Shown: positions 26,782 through 35,897 of the stretch, in pieces
How positions within the stretch are numbered: the first letter of the stretch is position 1
Layout: each line of letters begins with the position of its first letter
NCBI RefSeq assembly: GCF_009497655.1
Contig: NZ_CP023317.1
Coordinates: forward strand, 2,881,501-2,945,500
Reading direction: 5' to 3'
DNA length: 64,000 nucleotides
Source: Priestia megaterium
GTDB lineage: Bacteria; Bacillota; Bacilli; Bacillales; Bacillaceae_H
The notes under the pieces: model-generated
What the model was told of the DNA's origin: nothing
What the model saw: only the letters and a program-made list of their open reading frames with translations
Database searches by the model: none
Translations under genes and position numbers: made by a program

Positions 26782-27521
26782 TGCACTTCCTCCTGTTCTG
26801 CTGCTTGCACCAATGAAATGAAGCGGGGGATTTGTTCCGGTTCATCGATTGGAAACTCTAAAGCTTTAAAAATCGAATGAGAAAACCCTTTCAAAATATC
26901 TTTCCACATTTCATTTGAATCGTTTGATATAGAGGTTGTTACTAGCTTTCCGCTATTTTTTATTACGTGTTTAATATGAATATAGCCTACAAAGGACCTT
27001 AGCTTTTTGATTGCTTCCTGGGGGCGTTCCTGTACATAAAGCCAGTTACCAATATCAAACGTCATGGAAACAGGAATTTCGTAAGCGTTATCAAAAAATG
27101 CGTGCAAAGATGCTATGTTGCCTCCATAACTGGTTTGATCGTTTTCCACAAATAGATGTAAAGCTGGAAATGCCTGCAATAGCTCCTGCAATTCCCCTAT
27201 AGGTGATTGTGGCTGATAAAAACCAAGAGAAACTTTTACCCACTGAGCGCCAAGTGATACGGCTTCTTCAAGAATAGATTTTAATTCTTGTTTGTTTAAC
27301 TCTCCACTTTCTTTCCACAGTTCGATTGGAGCCGAATATACTGTAAAAAGCGGATATCTTTTTAATTCTTCGGCAATAAGCTCAATCTCTTGATCTACTT
27401 TTTTCATTAACTCTCTTCGAATTTCCACTCCATGTACTTGCTGTTCATATATTCTCCCAATCATGGTGTGCTGAGAGTTTGTCGTTTCAAATGCATTTAA
27501 AGGAATAATGATATGATTCAT
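26778..27521 (-). CDS. Xylose-isomerase-like TIM-barrel protein
   Basis: This 247-aa protein resembles the sugar phosphate isomerase/epimerase (AP endonuclease 2-like) family: LGAQWVKVSLGFYQPQ, LFVENDQTSYGG, MTFDIGNWLYV and YIHIKHV, with the usual Glu, Asp and His metal ligands. It is the first gene of the operon, 39 nt after the LacI operator. It probably isomerises or epimerises the substrate before KDG formation. No dehydratase is present, so the entry compound cannot be named. Confidence 0.7.
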   Translation of the reverse strand: MNHIIIPLNAFETTNSQHTMIGRIYEQQVHGVEIRRELMKKVDQEIELIAEELKRYPLFTVYSAPIELWKESGELNKQELKSILEEAVSLGAQWVKVSLGFYQPQSPIGELQELLQAFPALHLFVENDQTSYGGNIASLHAFFDNAYEIPVSMTFDIGNWLYVQERPQEAIKKLRSFVGYIHIKHVIKNSGKLVTTSISNDSNEMWKDILKGFSHSIFKALEFPIDEPEQIPRFISLVQAAEQEEVQ

Positions 27522-27559
27522 AAATCGACCTACCTTTCTTATTATACTAGCTAACCACT

Positions 27560-27577
27560 TACTAAACCGGTTTAGTA
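27560..27577 (-). promoter_or_regulatory. LacI-type operator of the KDG operon
   Basis: TACTAAACCGGTTTAGTA, the same perfect palindrome as upstream of hxlA. A partial extra AAATCGATTTA palindrome follows. A cre-like TTGAAAGCGCTTTTCAA is about 30 nt further upstream but has one base too many in the centre. Confidence 0.8.
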
Positions 27578-27646
27578 AATCGATTTATCTAAATTATAAG
27601 ACTATTGAAAGCGCTTTTCAAGCTTTTTTTATAAATTATAAAAAAA

Positions 27647-27681
27647 AAGAAACAACACGGCGTTATGCCGTGTTGTTTCTT
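27647..27681 (-). terminator. Terminator of the 27.7-kb membrane protein gene
   Basis: A perfect 15-bp stem AAGAAACAACACGGC with a 5-nt loop and a long T-run on the minus strand. It overlaps the region just after the stop. Confidence 0.85.
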
Positions 27682-28408
27682 AGTGATCTTCTGTGCTTTT
27701 TACTAAATTGCGATCTTGTTGATAAATATCATAGATTAAGAAACTAAAACCATAGTACAAGACCATGATTACAACTGACTTTGTCATGATAAATAAAGCG
27801 CCTAGCCCGATACCAACTAACAGCGTCTGGACACTCAAACGGTCACGCTGAAAAGCTAGCTGTGATAGGAAATAACCAATACCAATTAAAATAGCCAACA
27901 CCCATGTATTTTGAATGGCTAATACATAGTGACTATATAAATAAAAGCTAGGAAAATAGACGGTGCTTTCTACGAAGCTGGAAATACCGCTGTATGCAAG
28001 CCACCACTTTTGCTCTCTTTCTGTTTTAGGAACGGTTGCCTCAATTGACGTGGGCATCTCCTGTTCCACAAAAACCGTTTCTCCATGATCTTTCATCCAT
28101 TGGATCATAATGGAAATAATAATAAAACCTGCAAAGATTAAAAGCAGCAGATATTCAATCCACGCTGGATACGGAGCCGTCCGGTGAATCGTATCTAGAT
28201 ATACTCCCTGCAATCCTAACATAGAAAGTGGAACCGCATGGTATACCATCACCGCAATATAAAATAGTAAAATTAGCACATAAAAAAAGAACTGTTCTTT
28301 GTAGTAGCGAATTTTTTTGCCTTCTGAAGCAATTCGCTTAACAGTCACGCTCTCCAAGTACGGACGAATAATGCTTATGATAATAATAAGACACGTAAAT
28401 ACAATCAT
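27680..28408 (-). CDS. Multi-pass membrane protein, unknown function
   Basis: I do not recognise this 242-aa protein. It has about six hydrophobic segments (1-17, 40-60, 85-107, 130-150, 165-185, 195-220) and a charged central loop (KTEREQK). No catalytic motif is visible. The start is uncertain: GGTG lies about 13 nt before the ATG, which is far. It is on the same strand as the carotenoid operon but separated from it by about 130 nt and its own terminator. Confidence 0.6.
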   Translation of the reverse strand: MIVFTCLIIIISIIRPYLESVTVKRIASEGKKIRYYKEQFFFYVLILLFYIAVMVYHAVPLSMLGLQGVYLDTIHRTAPYPAWIEYLLLLIFAGFIIISIMIQWMKDHGETVFVEQEMPTSIEATVPKTEREQKWWLAYSGISSFVESTVYFPSFYLYSHYVLAIQNTWVLAILIGIGYFLSQLAFQRDRLSVQTLLVGIGLGALFIMTKSVVIMVLYYGFSFLIYDIYQQDRNLVKSTEDH

Positions 28409-28540
28409 ATAGTTATGTAATCACCTTTTCAACTTCATTATGTAACATTTTTTTCCATCCGTGAGAACAGGTGGTTAACAGCCTCTGTCCTTTCTTATAG
28501 TACCAAAAAACTAAACTTTTTGACAATCCTGATTTATCAA

Positions 28541-30001
28541 TTAGGAAGATGAAATAAGCGTAGCTACATTAATACCGCTAATTGTGACCATAGGAGATCC
28601 CCCGCCTGGGTGAGTCGTTCCTCCTACAAAATATAAGTTTTTAACATCTTTTGAGACGTTGCTTGGACGAAGAAAACTATCCATTTTCCGATTTGAACTC
28701 ACTCCATACAAAGCGCCTTTAAATGCACCAAAGGTTTGTTCAATTTCACATGGAGTAACAATTCGTTCATGTACAAGCGAGGGCTCAATATCTAAACCAA
28801 ACTGAGAAAGCTTGCGATAGACAACCTCTCTGTAAGATTTCATTTTTTCTTGATTCGCTTCTTTTACAGCAGGGGCATTCACTAAAATAAATAAATTATC
28901 ACCCGGAGCTACCGTGTTATCGGTATACGAAGAATTACAAACGTAAATGGTAGGGTCGGTTGGAAGCGTTTTTTGCTGAAATAGTTCATAGAATTCCTGC
29001 TTGTAATCCTGAGAAAAGTACACTTGATGATGAATCAGCTGAGAAAAGCGCTTTTTAACTGCTGCCATAATTACATAGGCTGATATGGAAGGCTCAAATT
29101 CAGCTGCTTTTTTGTTTTTAAAATGAGGTCTATCCTGCTCTTTTACGAGTGCCGGATAGGCATTTAGCAAGTCCCCGTTTACAATAACGATATCCGCGTC
29201 TATCTTTTCTTCTCCATTCACTTCCACTCCGACAGCCCGCTTACTTTTTACTACTATTTCAGTCACGCTGCAGTTTGTGTACAGCTTTCCGCCGGCTTTT
29301 TGGAACACATGCCCCAGCCCTTTTGCAATTCTAGTATTTCCTCCTTTTACATAGTACACCCCGTCATTCATTTCTAAGTGTCCAATCAGTGAAAAGGTAG
29401 CGGGCGATGTATAAGGTGAAGATCCAATATAGGTTGCGTATCGATTAAATGCATTTCGAATGTTTTCATTTCGAAAAAAGCGCTGATGAAACGTATCTAC
29501 TGTTTCAAACGGCCTTACTTGCAGCAGTGCTTTTAATAGAGAAGGGTTTGTGTAATCTTTCCATGACGAAAATGTCCGGTAGAAAAATTGACTTTTTGCA
29601 ATGTCATATATTCTTTTTACTTCTTTTAAATAGGCCGGGTATTGTTTAGCAGCAAAGGGGTCGAGACGTTCAAACTGCTCAATCATTTTTCGTTCGTCGA
29701 TAGACATGGAAAATTGTGAACCGTCGGTGAAGAAATTATTCGTATGATGCGTTAGTTTGACAAGAGGCATATAGTCTTCTGCACGTTCGCCCGCTTGCTC
29801 AAATAACCACTGAAAAACTTCTGGCATTGTAATGGTATTAGGCCCGAAATCAAAAGAATATTCTCCTAGCTGCACAGGCATCATTTTTCCGCCTACGTGC
29901 TCGTTTTTTTCAACGATTGTGACATCGAACCCTTTTGTTTGAAGAAGAACTCCTGCAGCTAATCCGCCTAATCCTGCCCCGACAATTAGTACTTTTTTCA
30001 T
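28541..30001 (-). CDS. Carotenoid desaturase/oxidase of the CrtN/CrtI family
   Basis: This 486-aa FAD protein begins VLIVGAGLGGLAAGVLLQTKG followed by EKNEHVGGKM. It ends NLYFVGGTTHPGGGSPMVTISG, the bacterial phytoene-desaturase signature. Relatives desaturate C30 diapophytoene (CrtN) or oxidise the end groups (CrtNb/CrtP). The exact step cannot be told from sequence. ATG at 30001 overlaps the upstream stop by 4 nt and follows GGAAGG, so the seven extra codons of the longest frame are ignored. It is the last gene of the operon. Confidence 0.82.
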   Translation of the reverse strand: MKKVLIVGAGLGGLAAGVLLQTKGFDVTIVEKNEHVGGKMMPVQLGEYSFDFGPNTITMPEVFQWLFEQAGERAEDYMPLVKLTHHTNNFFTDGSQFSMSIDERKMIEQFERLDPFAAKQYPAYLKEVKRIYDIAKSQFFYRTFSSWKDYTNPSLLKALLQVRPFETVDTFHQRFFRNENIRNAFNRYATYIGSSPYTSPATFSLIGHLEMNDGVYYVKGGNTRIAKGLGHVFQKAGGKLYTNCSVTEIVVKSKRAVGVEVNGEEKIDADIVIVNGDLLNAYPALVKEQDRPHFKNKKAAEFEPSISAYVIMAAVKKRFSQLIHHQVYFSQDYKQEFYELFQQKTLPTDPTIYVCNSSYTDNTVAPGDNLFILVNAPAVKEANQEKMKSYREVVYRKLSQFGLDIEPSLVHERIVTPCEIEQTFGAFKGALYGVSSNRKMDSFLRPSNVSKDVKNLYFVGGTTHPGGGSPMVTISGINVATLISSS

Positions 30002-31104
30002 TGATAATGCCTTCCTTTCCATTCATATCCCTGCTTTTTTCGTTCACGCTTCATAGAATGGTTCATGAGCAGCATCAGCACAATTGCCGACGCCGGCATA
30101 GTAAGAAACAAAAGCCCTTTTTGCTGAGCCGACCGGTCAATTAAAAACCGCTGAAAAAGCATAATGCAAAAAGGAAGAATCCAAAGTATGTTGCCTGTAA
30201 GAATTCCTGCTATAAACAAAGGAAGCGGCAGCACATAGTAACAGGCAAAAAAAACGCTCAGTATCCAAACTGCTTTAGCGGATCGGCCTAGACCAACAAA
30301 GATATTTTTAGCAAACCCATTCCATACTTCTTCAGTTGTTTCATACATATAACAGCTAACGTGAGACGTAATATTGGCTAAAATAACGCGCTGTTTCTTT
30401 TTCTTAAAAAGCTGAGCTAGATGCACATCTTCTACTAGTGAAGTTTTAACAGCTTCATGTCCTCCTGCGATCTCATAAGCTTCTTTTTTTATAAACATAA
30501 AAGCACCGTGAGCTGCTGAAGCTTTGCTCACCTTGTTACGGTTCGCTACCACAACCGGTAAATAGCTAAAAACAACAACATGCTGAAGCGGAACAACCAA
30601 TGCTTCTAACCACGTTTTTACGGGAAAACGTGGAAATCCTGTTAAAAGAGCGGCTTTTGTCGCTTGTGCGGTGGCTAAAGTATGTTCTAGCGTGCGTTCT
30701 TTGAGCTGTACATCGGCATCTACAAACAATAAATAGTCTCCATTTGCAGCTTGCGACAGCTGGTGACAGGCATGAACTTTTCCTACCCACCCTTCTTTCA
30801 GCTCTTTTCCTTCTATGATGGTAAACCTTGAATCTCCGTGAATTTCTTTCAAAAGCTTTGTTCGTGTTTCATCTGTGGACTGATCGTCTAGTATGACACA
30901 TTCTAGATTGCTGTACGTTAATCCTTTAACAGAAGAAATGATTCGCTTTACATTTCGTTCTTCGTTTCGCATTGGAATCAAAATAGAAATGAGAGGCTGA
31001 GGTGTTTTTGAATTCAACTTGTATCTATTTAATTTAGGCATTGCTTGAATATTTACAATGGTCAGAAGCAGCATCAAAATAAATAAAAGCATATAGTAAA
31101 TCAT
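29998..31104 (-). CDS. Membrane-bound family 2 glycosyltransferase, carotenoid type (CrtQ-like)
   Basis: This 368-aa protein has an N-terminal membrane segment, a GT2 domain (LISILIPMRNEERNV, DDQSTDET, LFVDADVQL as DxD) and three C-terminal membrane segments. In C30-carotenoid bacteria this type (CrtQ) adds glucose to a hydroxyl or carboxyl group. ATG at 31104 overlaps the acyltransferase stop by 4 nt; the 11 extra codons of the longest frame have no ribosome site. Confidence 0.8.
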   Translation of the reverse strand: MIYYMLLFILMLLLTIVNIQAMPKLNRYKLNSKTPQPLISILIPMRNEERNVKRIISSVKGLTYSNLECVILDDQSTDETRTKLLKEIHGDSRFTIIEGKELKEGWVGKVHACHQLSQAANGDYLLFVDADVQLKERTLEHTLATAQATKAALLTGFPRFPVKTWLEALVVPLQHVVVFSYLPVVVANRNKVSKASAAHGAFMFIKKEAYEIAGGHEAVKTSLVEDVHLAQLFKKKKQRVILANITSHVSCYMYETTEEVWNGFAKNIFVGLGRSAKAVWILSVFFACYYVLPLPLFIAGILTGNILWILPFCIMLFQRFLIDRSAQQKGLLFLTMPASAIVLMLLMNHSMKRERKKQGYEWKGRHYQ

Positions 31105-31814
31105 TCTTTCACCTTCGCTTTCCACCACGTTAACCACTCGCTAAGCGTCTTTCGTCCTTTTAATAAAACCGTAAATTCCTCATCGTTTTCTTGAATGATT
31201 TTTTGTTTTTGATGATCGAGCTGAGCAGTGACTGCACCGGCTAGCGTTTTGGTTATATCTTCTCTTGCATTGGCTAAGTCGTAAAAAACAGCTTGCCCTA
31301 CCCAGATAAAAAGCTCCGGTCGCTGATCATGGCGAAACGTATAATAATATGTAATGGGAATAACTTCAACGTCAGATTGCTTTTTTAGAAGAAAAGCAGG
31401 TCCTTCAGAAAAAGCTAACGGTCTTTTCTCAAGATGTTCTTCTTTTCCTTGAGGAAAAATAAGCACCGCTTTTTTATCCGCTAACAGCCTACTGGCAAAC
31501 CTTAACGATTCCACCGTATGCTTCGGAGACGCTGCATTTACTGAAAAAGCCCCGATTCGTTGAAAAAAAGGAAAATCCTTCATTCCTTGTTCAGACATCA
31601 TAGCGTATAGATCTGTTTTTAATACCGCGTTATTTAAATAAAATGTCACTAAACCGTCCCACCAGCTGGAATGATTAGCAATTAATAAAATTTTTTTATC
31701 TTTTGGGAGCTCTTCTATATGTAAATGAATACGATAAAACTGTTTTTTGAGCTGATATGTGACAAACAGTTGAAAAAAGCGCTCAAATAGTGAGTTTTTC
31801 TTCGGATAAATCAT
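31101..31814 (-). CDS. PlsC-family acyltransferase, probable carotenoid glycoside acyltransferase
   Basis: This 237-aa protein has the acyltransferase motif NHSSWWDGL (H-x4-D) at about 47-55, then IFPQGKEEH and PITYYYTF. PlsC-type enzymes add a fatty acyl group to a hydroxyl. Between a carotenoid hydratase and a glycosyltransferase it could acylate the sugar, as CrtO does in staphyloxanthin. It could also be a lysophospholipid acyltransferase. ATGA overlaps link it to both neighbours. Confidence 0.75.
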   Translation of the reverse strand: MIYPKKNSLFERFFQLFVTYQLKKQFYRIHLHIEELPKDKKILLIANHSSWWDGLVTFYLNNAVLKTDLYAMMSEQGMKDFPFFQRIGAFSVNAASPKHTVESLRFASRLLADKKAVLIFPQGKEEHLEKRPLAFSEGPAFLLKKQSDVEVIPITYYYTFRHDQRPELFIWVGQAVFYDLANAREDITKTLAGAVTAQLDHQKQKIIQENDEEFTVLLKGRKTLSEWLTWWKAKVKE

Positions 31815-32578
31815 AAGCGAGTCTCCTTTTTATACACAATATAAAGAATAAGAAAAGGAATCATCGTCAGCCATACCACAAGCCACAGGCCATTTACTAA
31901 TGCTACAATTACAAACATCATGACGACTGCACTATACAAAAACACCATTCTTCTTTCCCATACCGGCTCTTCTTCTTTAGGAACCTTAGCTAAAAAGAAA
32001 TATACGACCAGCTGAATGAAGAAAGACAGTAAAAACCAGCCGGAGAAATTGGATAAAGGAATATTATAATAAAAGCTGTCCCCTTCCCACACCCAATATT
32101 GTTTAACAATATAGGCAACGGGATCAATAGCCAAATCCATAATAACAGCAAATAGCGAACTAATGACCGCATAGGCAATTCCATGGACAATAAACGGCAG
32201 CTCCATGCGCTTCATAATTCCGAGAGCTAATATTCTGCTTGTGATTACGACCATAAACCAAGCCGATCCAATGGTCAGAGGAACTCCTAAAATTTTGGCG
32301 CCAAAATCTTTTTCATAATCGTAGGATCCAAACAAAAACCCATGTTTAACACCTAGACTTTCGACATAAATAGATGCGCCTGTCACAAATACGGCAACGA
32401 CCAGTGCCCGCCTTACTCCATAGGCTTTAGCTAGATAAATAAGAGCAAGAAGACTGCTCAAGTGTAAAAAAACAGCATTTGCCCATTCTAACCATGAAGG
32501 CAGCAAATCAAATGAAAGCAAAACGACTCCGCATACGTACCAAATAAGAAAAAAACGATAAATACCATTTGTGATCAT
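31811..32578 (-). CDS. CruF-family carotenoid hydratase
   Basis: This 255-aa protein has about seven membrane segments and CruF/DUF422 features: ASIYVESLGVKHGFLFGSYDY, GVPLTIGSAWFMV, AVIMDLAIDPVA and YYNIPLSNFSGWF. CruF hydrates the terminal 1,2 double bond of carotenoids to a tertiary alcohol. It is the first gene of the operon. ATG at 32578 follows GAGAAGGTG; the 25-codon extension upstream of it is doubtful. Its product would suit the glycosyltransferase that follows. Confidence 0.8.
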   Translation of the reverse strand: MITNGIYRFFLIWYVCGVVLLSFDLLPSWLEWANAVFLHLSSLLALIYLAKAYGVRRALVVAVFVTGASIYVESLGVKHGFLFGSYDYEKDFGAKILGVPLTIGSAWFMVVITSRILALGIMKRMELPFIVHGIAYAVISSLFAVIMDLAIDPVAYIVKQYWVWEGDSFYYNIPLSNFSGWFLLSFFIQLVVYFFLAKVPKEEEPVWERRMVFLYSAVVMMFVIVALVNGLWLVVWLTMIPFLILYIVYKKETRL

Positions 32579-32762
32579 CGATTCACCTTCTCTCCAGCTT
32601 CTTTTTATCAAATTGCTATTATATAAGCTTGTACACATTCTCTCCATTTTCAATGTGCTCTTTTCTATGAGTAGAACACACTCTCTTAAGATTATGTGAA
32701 AATAGCCACTGTTAGTACGTTCCCTAAATAAGAGACTTTATTACTTATTTATAAACAAAAAT

Positions 32763-32819
32763 AAAATAAACGTCCATTAAAATCTACGGATGTATAGATT
32801 GAAATGACGTTTATTTTTT
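32763..32819 (-). terminator. Terminator of the 153-aa membrane protein gene
   Basis: Long stem AAAATAAACGTC / GACGTTTATTTT with inner pairing TCTA/TAGA, overlapping the stop codon region, with a T-run on both strands. Confidence 0.7.
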
Positions 32820-33272
32820 CTTATGTATATACACTTCTAATAGCTTTTTGGCAATGAGTCCAATAACCAGTCCCGGTACAACAGACAGCATAGGGAGCCA
32901 AATTGGGCCTATAAAAACACCGTTGATGGTTGTCACTGAGGAATACATAATGCCTACTGTAACAAAATAAGCACAGGAGACAAAAGGAATAAATGTAAAT
33001 CTCGATGCGCCGTTTTCTGCTTCTTTAACAGCATCCCAAATTGCAAAAAAATATAAACATGGATAAAACATTAACCACTGCATGTTCATTACCTCGAGGG
33101 ATTGCTTTGTTTCCCCCAAAAAGCTTAAGCGAATGCCTTCATTAAAATTTGCGCCCATATTAATGAGAAATTCAAGTACAATAAACAAAATTCCTTTTAT
33201 ATGTTTTTTGTTTAGTAATTGTCCAAAGCCTGGCAACGCAATGCTCCATAAAAGAGCTTCTAGTCTAGTCAC
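32811..33272 (-). CDS. Small TM2-like membrane protein
   Basis: This 153-aa protein has four to five hydrophobic segments. Its start, ALLWSIALPGFGQLLNKKHIKGILFIV, has the P-G-x-GQ-x-x-x-K...G pattern of TM2-like domains. Function is unknown. The start is GTG at 33272 with a weak ribosome site; it overlaps a 24-codon upstream reading frame by 8 nt, which may couple translation. Confidence 0.6.
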   Translation of the reverse strand: MTRLEALLWSIALPGFGQLLNKKHIKGILFIVLEFLINMGANFNEGIRLSFLGETKQSLEVMNMQWLMFYPCLYFFAIWDAVKEAENGASRFTFIPFVSCAYFVTVGIMYSSVTTINGVFIGPIWLPMLSVVPGLVIGLIAKKLLEVYIHKKK

Positions 33273-33339
33273 GTTCTATCCCAACATTTTGGCGTATAAA
33301 AGAACTCCACAGCATGATATCAGTAGAAATTTTGTCCAT
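33265..33339 (-). CDS. Possible leader peptide overlapping the TM2-like gene
   Basis: A 24-codon frame starts at ATG after GTGAGGTTGATAACT (ribosome site GAGG) and stops 5 nt beyond the GTG start of the TM2-like gene. Its sequence begins MDKISTDIMLWSSF. The main gene has only a weak site, so this frame could deliver ribosomes. No conservation was checked. Confidence 0.3.
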   Translation of the reverse strand: MDKISTDIMLWSSFIRQNVGIERD

Positions 33340-33544
33340 AGTTATCAACCTCACAATAATTTACTTATAGTTTTTGTAAATGTAAAATTTTTATACTACA
33401 TCTCCTTTAATATTTGTAACTTATTGTAAATTGATAAATGTTTTAGCTATTCAACCAGACATTTTCGTTTAGAATTTTCTGTTTATTAAAACAAAAGCGT
33501 GCGATATACTAGTTTTATACGTACGAAAGGATGAGAAAGCTGAC

Positions 33545-34183
33545 ATGGAAACAAGTTTTTTTTCAATTTTAATACTAGGATTTTTTTTAGGAATCAAGCA
33601 TGCTCTAGAACCAGATCACATTATCGCTGTATCAACCATTGCTTCAAAAAGTAAAAAGCTGTGGCGCTCTTCGCTTGCAGGAGTATACTGGGGGATTGGT
33701 CATACGCTTACGCTGTTTATTTTTGGCATGATTTTAATAGTGTTAAAAAGCAGTATTTCTGAACGTATGAGCATGTCACTTGAATTTTTAGTGGGCATTA
33801 TGCTCGTTTATCTCGGTTTTACATCGTTTCTGTCTTACAAAAAACAAGTGCATACGCATCACGAAAAAACGTCTTACTTAAAGTCATTAGGCATTGGCTT
33901 TGTTCATGGACTGGCCGGAAGCGCAGCGATGGTTGTAGTAACGATGAGCACCGTTACTCACGTATGGCAAGGTGCGCTGTACATTATCATTTTTGGAATC
34001 GGCACTTGTCTTGGCATGCTGTTATTTACGACGGTTATTGGAATTCCATTCGTTACAACTAAAAAGCAAGTGACGTTAAACCGCTGGTTGATGCAGGTAA
34101 CAGGTGCTGTCAGCATTATATTTGGCCTCTATTATATGTATAATTTAGGTGTAAGCGACGGATTATTTAGTCTGTGGTTCTAA
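33545..34183 (+). CDS. ureH: UreH-type nickel/cobalt transporter
   Basis: This 212-aa protein has six membrane segments and the H-x4-D-H nickel/cobalt transporter motif HALEPDH (about 19-25), then YWGIGHTLTLF and GFVHGLAGSAAMVV. Proteins of this NicO/UreH type supply nickel to urease. It faces the urease operon on the opposite strand, so it is separately transcribed, with only a repeat element between the 3' ends. ATG is preceded by GAGAAAG. Confidence 0.85.
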   Translation: METSFFSILILGFFLGIKHALEPDHIIAVSTIASKSKKLWRSSLAGVYWGIGHTLTLFIFGMILIVLKSSISERMSMSLEFLVGIMLVYLGFTSFLSYKKQVHTHHEKTSYLKSLGIGFVHGLAGSAAMVVVTMSTVTHVWQGALYIIIFGIGTCLGMLLFTTVIGIPFVTTKKQVTLNRWLMQVTGAVSIIFGLYYMYNLGVSDGLFSLWF

Positions 34184-34437
34184 CAGAGCATAAAACATAA
34201 TGAAAATAATTCAATCTAAAGACGAATAAGTAGGATAAATGATCTGGACTGCTTGTTCCACAGCTGTTGATTTCTGTGCAAGACTTCGCTTTGTCCTCTA
34301 ATCAACGGCTAGAACGAACTACATACAGGAAACCTACGTTCACCCTACCAATAAAAAATCCGAACGAATTTGATTCTCTATCAAGAGTTCAGCTCGTTCG
34401 GATTTTTCTTTAACTACTATACTTTTGTACAGGCACT
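34184..34437 (-). repeat. Intergenic repeat family, copy E (long form)
   Basis: The left end is degenerate (GCATAAAACATAATG). There is an internal part like copy C (TGTTGATTTCTGTGCAAGACTTCG), the core AGGAAACCTACGTTCACC, a hairpin with CCGAACGA/TCGTTCGG arms and right end ACTTTTGTACAGGC. It abuts the ureD stop codon. Confidence 0.75.
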
Positions 34438-35247
34438 TTAATACTTACGCAAAAGTGATACTTCAGCTTTTAATAACTCCTGCCGGAACAATCCGTATAC
34501 TTTGACGATTATCTCTTCCACTTCTTGTGTACTAGCAGCTAGTATTCGAATAGCACATCCGGAAATCGGAAGTGCGGAAGCTCCTGCTTTACAGCCTGCC
34601 TCTTCGCACAGCTGATGTACTTTCGCTATAAATGCGTCGTCGGCGTTTGGATGAACAATAATAATCGATCCAAAATGAGTATACCCTTCCATTTTCATCA
34701 TGCCGCGCAGATGGTTTTCTGGCTTCAAGTATAAGTGATCGTATACCTTCAGCTGCTTTTTTACATACAGTTTCAGCTTGGAACGCATAGAGGTATATTG
34801 AAACAGCTGCCCATCCGGCGACCACCCCGGGGTGATGCTGTCACACATAAACAAAGCAGCGTTTTCTGCCATATGAACCGTTATTTCTTGGACAAATGCA
34901 GCATTTTCATACAAAATAAGCGGGTCTGGTATATATTCCATGATGGATTGTTCTTCAAGGGTTATGCACGTTTCTTGTAAAACAGCTGCGTTCGGTGTTT
35001 TGTACACCTTTGTCGCAGATTGAGTAGTAGCAGTCAGCTGAGCATTTTTCTCGACCGTTATCATCGTTTTGTATTTGTCTCCACTCACGTATCCCCCGCC
35101 TACGTGAAGCATATAAACAAAAGGTGATTCAGGAGTCATGTAAATAGGTCTGGCAACTTTGAAAGCCCCGTAATGATAAGTATCTTTAATAACCGTTCGC
35201 TCACTGTTTCTTTCTGCACGAAGCTCTAAATAACCCGTGTAGCTCAT
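34438..35247 (-). CDS. ureD: Urease accessory protein UreD
   Basis: This 269-aa protein carries the UreD blocks [38 protein letters not shown] and [10 protein letters not shown]. UreD holds the apo-urease while UreF and UreG deliver nickel. It is the last gene of the operon and overlaps ureG by 4 nt. The operon order ureABCEFGD matches other Bacillaceae. Confidence 0.93.
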   Translation of the reverse strand: MSYTGYLELRAERNSERTVIKDTYHYGAFKVARPIYMTPESPFVYMLHVGGGYVSGDKYKTMITVEKNAQLTATTQSATKVYKTPNAAVLQETCITLEEQSIMEYIPDPLILYENAAFVQEITVHMAENAALFMCDSITPGWSPDGQLFQYTSMRSKLKLYVKKQLKVYDHLYLKPENHLRGMMKMEGYTHFGSIIIVHPNADDAFIAKVHQLCEEAGCKAGASALPISGCAIRILAASTQEVEEIIVKVYGLFRQELLKAEVSLLRKY

Positions 35248-35858
35248 GATTCAAGGCCGATTAAAAAGGCCTCTTTTTTGATCCATTCTATCACTTGATT
35301 GAGCCCTTTATCTTCTTTTAAATTGGTGAAAACAAAAGGCTTGTGCCCTCTCGCTTGGATTGTATCTTTTTCCATTACTTCTAAACTCGCTCCTACATAT
35401 GGGGCTAAATCTGTTTTGTTGATAATGAATAAATCAGATTTAATCATTCCTTGACCGCCTTTACGCGGGATTTTTTCTCCTTGTGCTACATCGATGATAT
35501 AAATTGAAAAATCAACGAGCTCTGGGCTAAACGTTGCGGCTAAATTATCTCCTCCGCTTTCTACAAAAATAAGTTCAACATCGGGGTGACGTTCCACTAA
35601 CTCATCAATTGCAGCAAAGTTCATGGATGCATCTTCTCGAATAGCTGTATGAGGACATCCTCCTGTTTCTACTCCTACGATACGATTTTCTGGCAAAATA
35701 CTGTTTTTTACTAGAAACTGTGCATCTTCTTTTGTATAAATATCGTTTGTAATGACTGCCATACTGAGCTGCCCTTCTAGCGCACGCGTTAATCGTTCTA
35801 CTAACATTGTTTTTCCTGCACCAACAGGTCCACCAATTCCAATTTTAATTGCATCCAT
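35244..35858 (-). CDS. ureG: Urease accessory GTPase UreG
   Basis: This 204-aa GTPase has P-loop GGPVGAGKT at 9-17, the nickel-binding CPH in [34 protein letters not shown] and [12 protein letters not shown] hydrolysis drives nickel insertion into urease. It starts 39 nt after ureF. The next gene, ureD, overlaps it by 4 nt. Confidence 0.96.
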   Translation of the reverse strand: MDAIKIGIGGPVGAGKTMLVERLTRALEGQLSMAVITNDIYTKEDAQFLVKNSILPENRIVGVETGGCPHTAIREDASMNFAAIDELVERHPDVELIFVESGGDNLAATFSPELVDFSIYIIDVAQGEKIPRKGGQGMIKSDLFIINKTDLAPYVGASLEVMEKDTIQARGHKPFVFTNLKEDKGLNQVIEWIKKEAFLIGLES

Positions 35859-35897
35859 TTTTTATGCCTTCATCATTCGAAGGCCTTCCCTCCTTTT

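Noticed and set aside
27603-27619. cre-like palindrome upstream of the KDG operon
   Set aside because: TTGAAAGCGCTTTTCAA has an extra base in the arms against the CcpA consensus, so it was not listed as a site.
30002-30022. Longer N-terminus of the carotenoid desaturase
   Set aside because: The 4-nt overlap and ribosome site fit ATG at 30001, where the FAD-binding motif follows at once.
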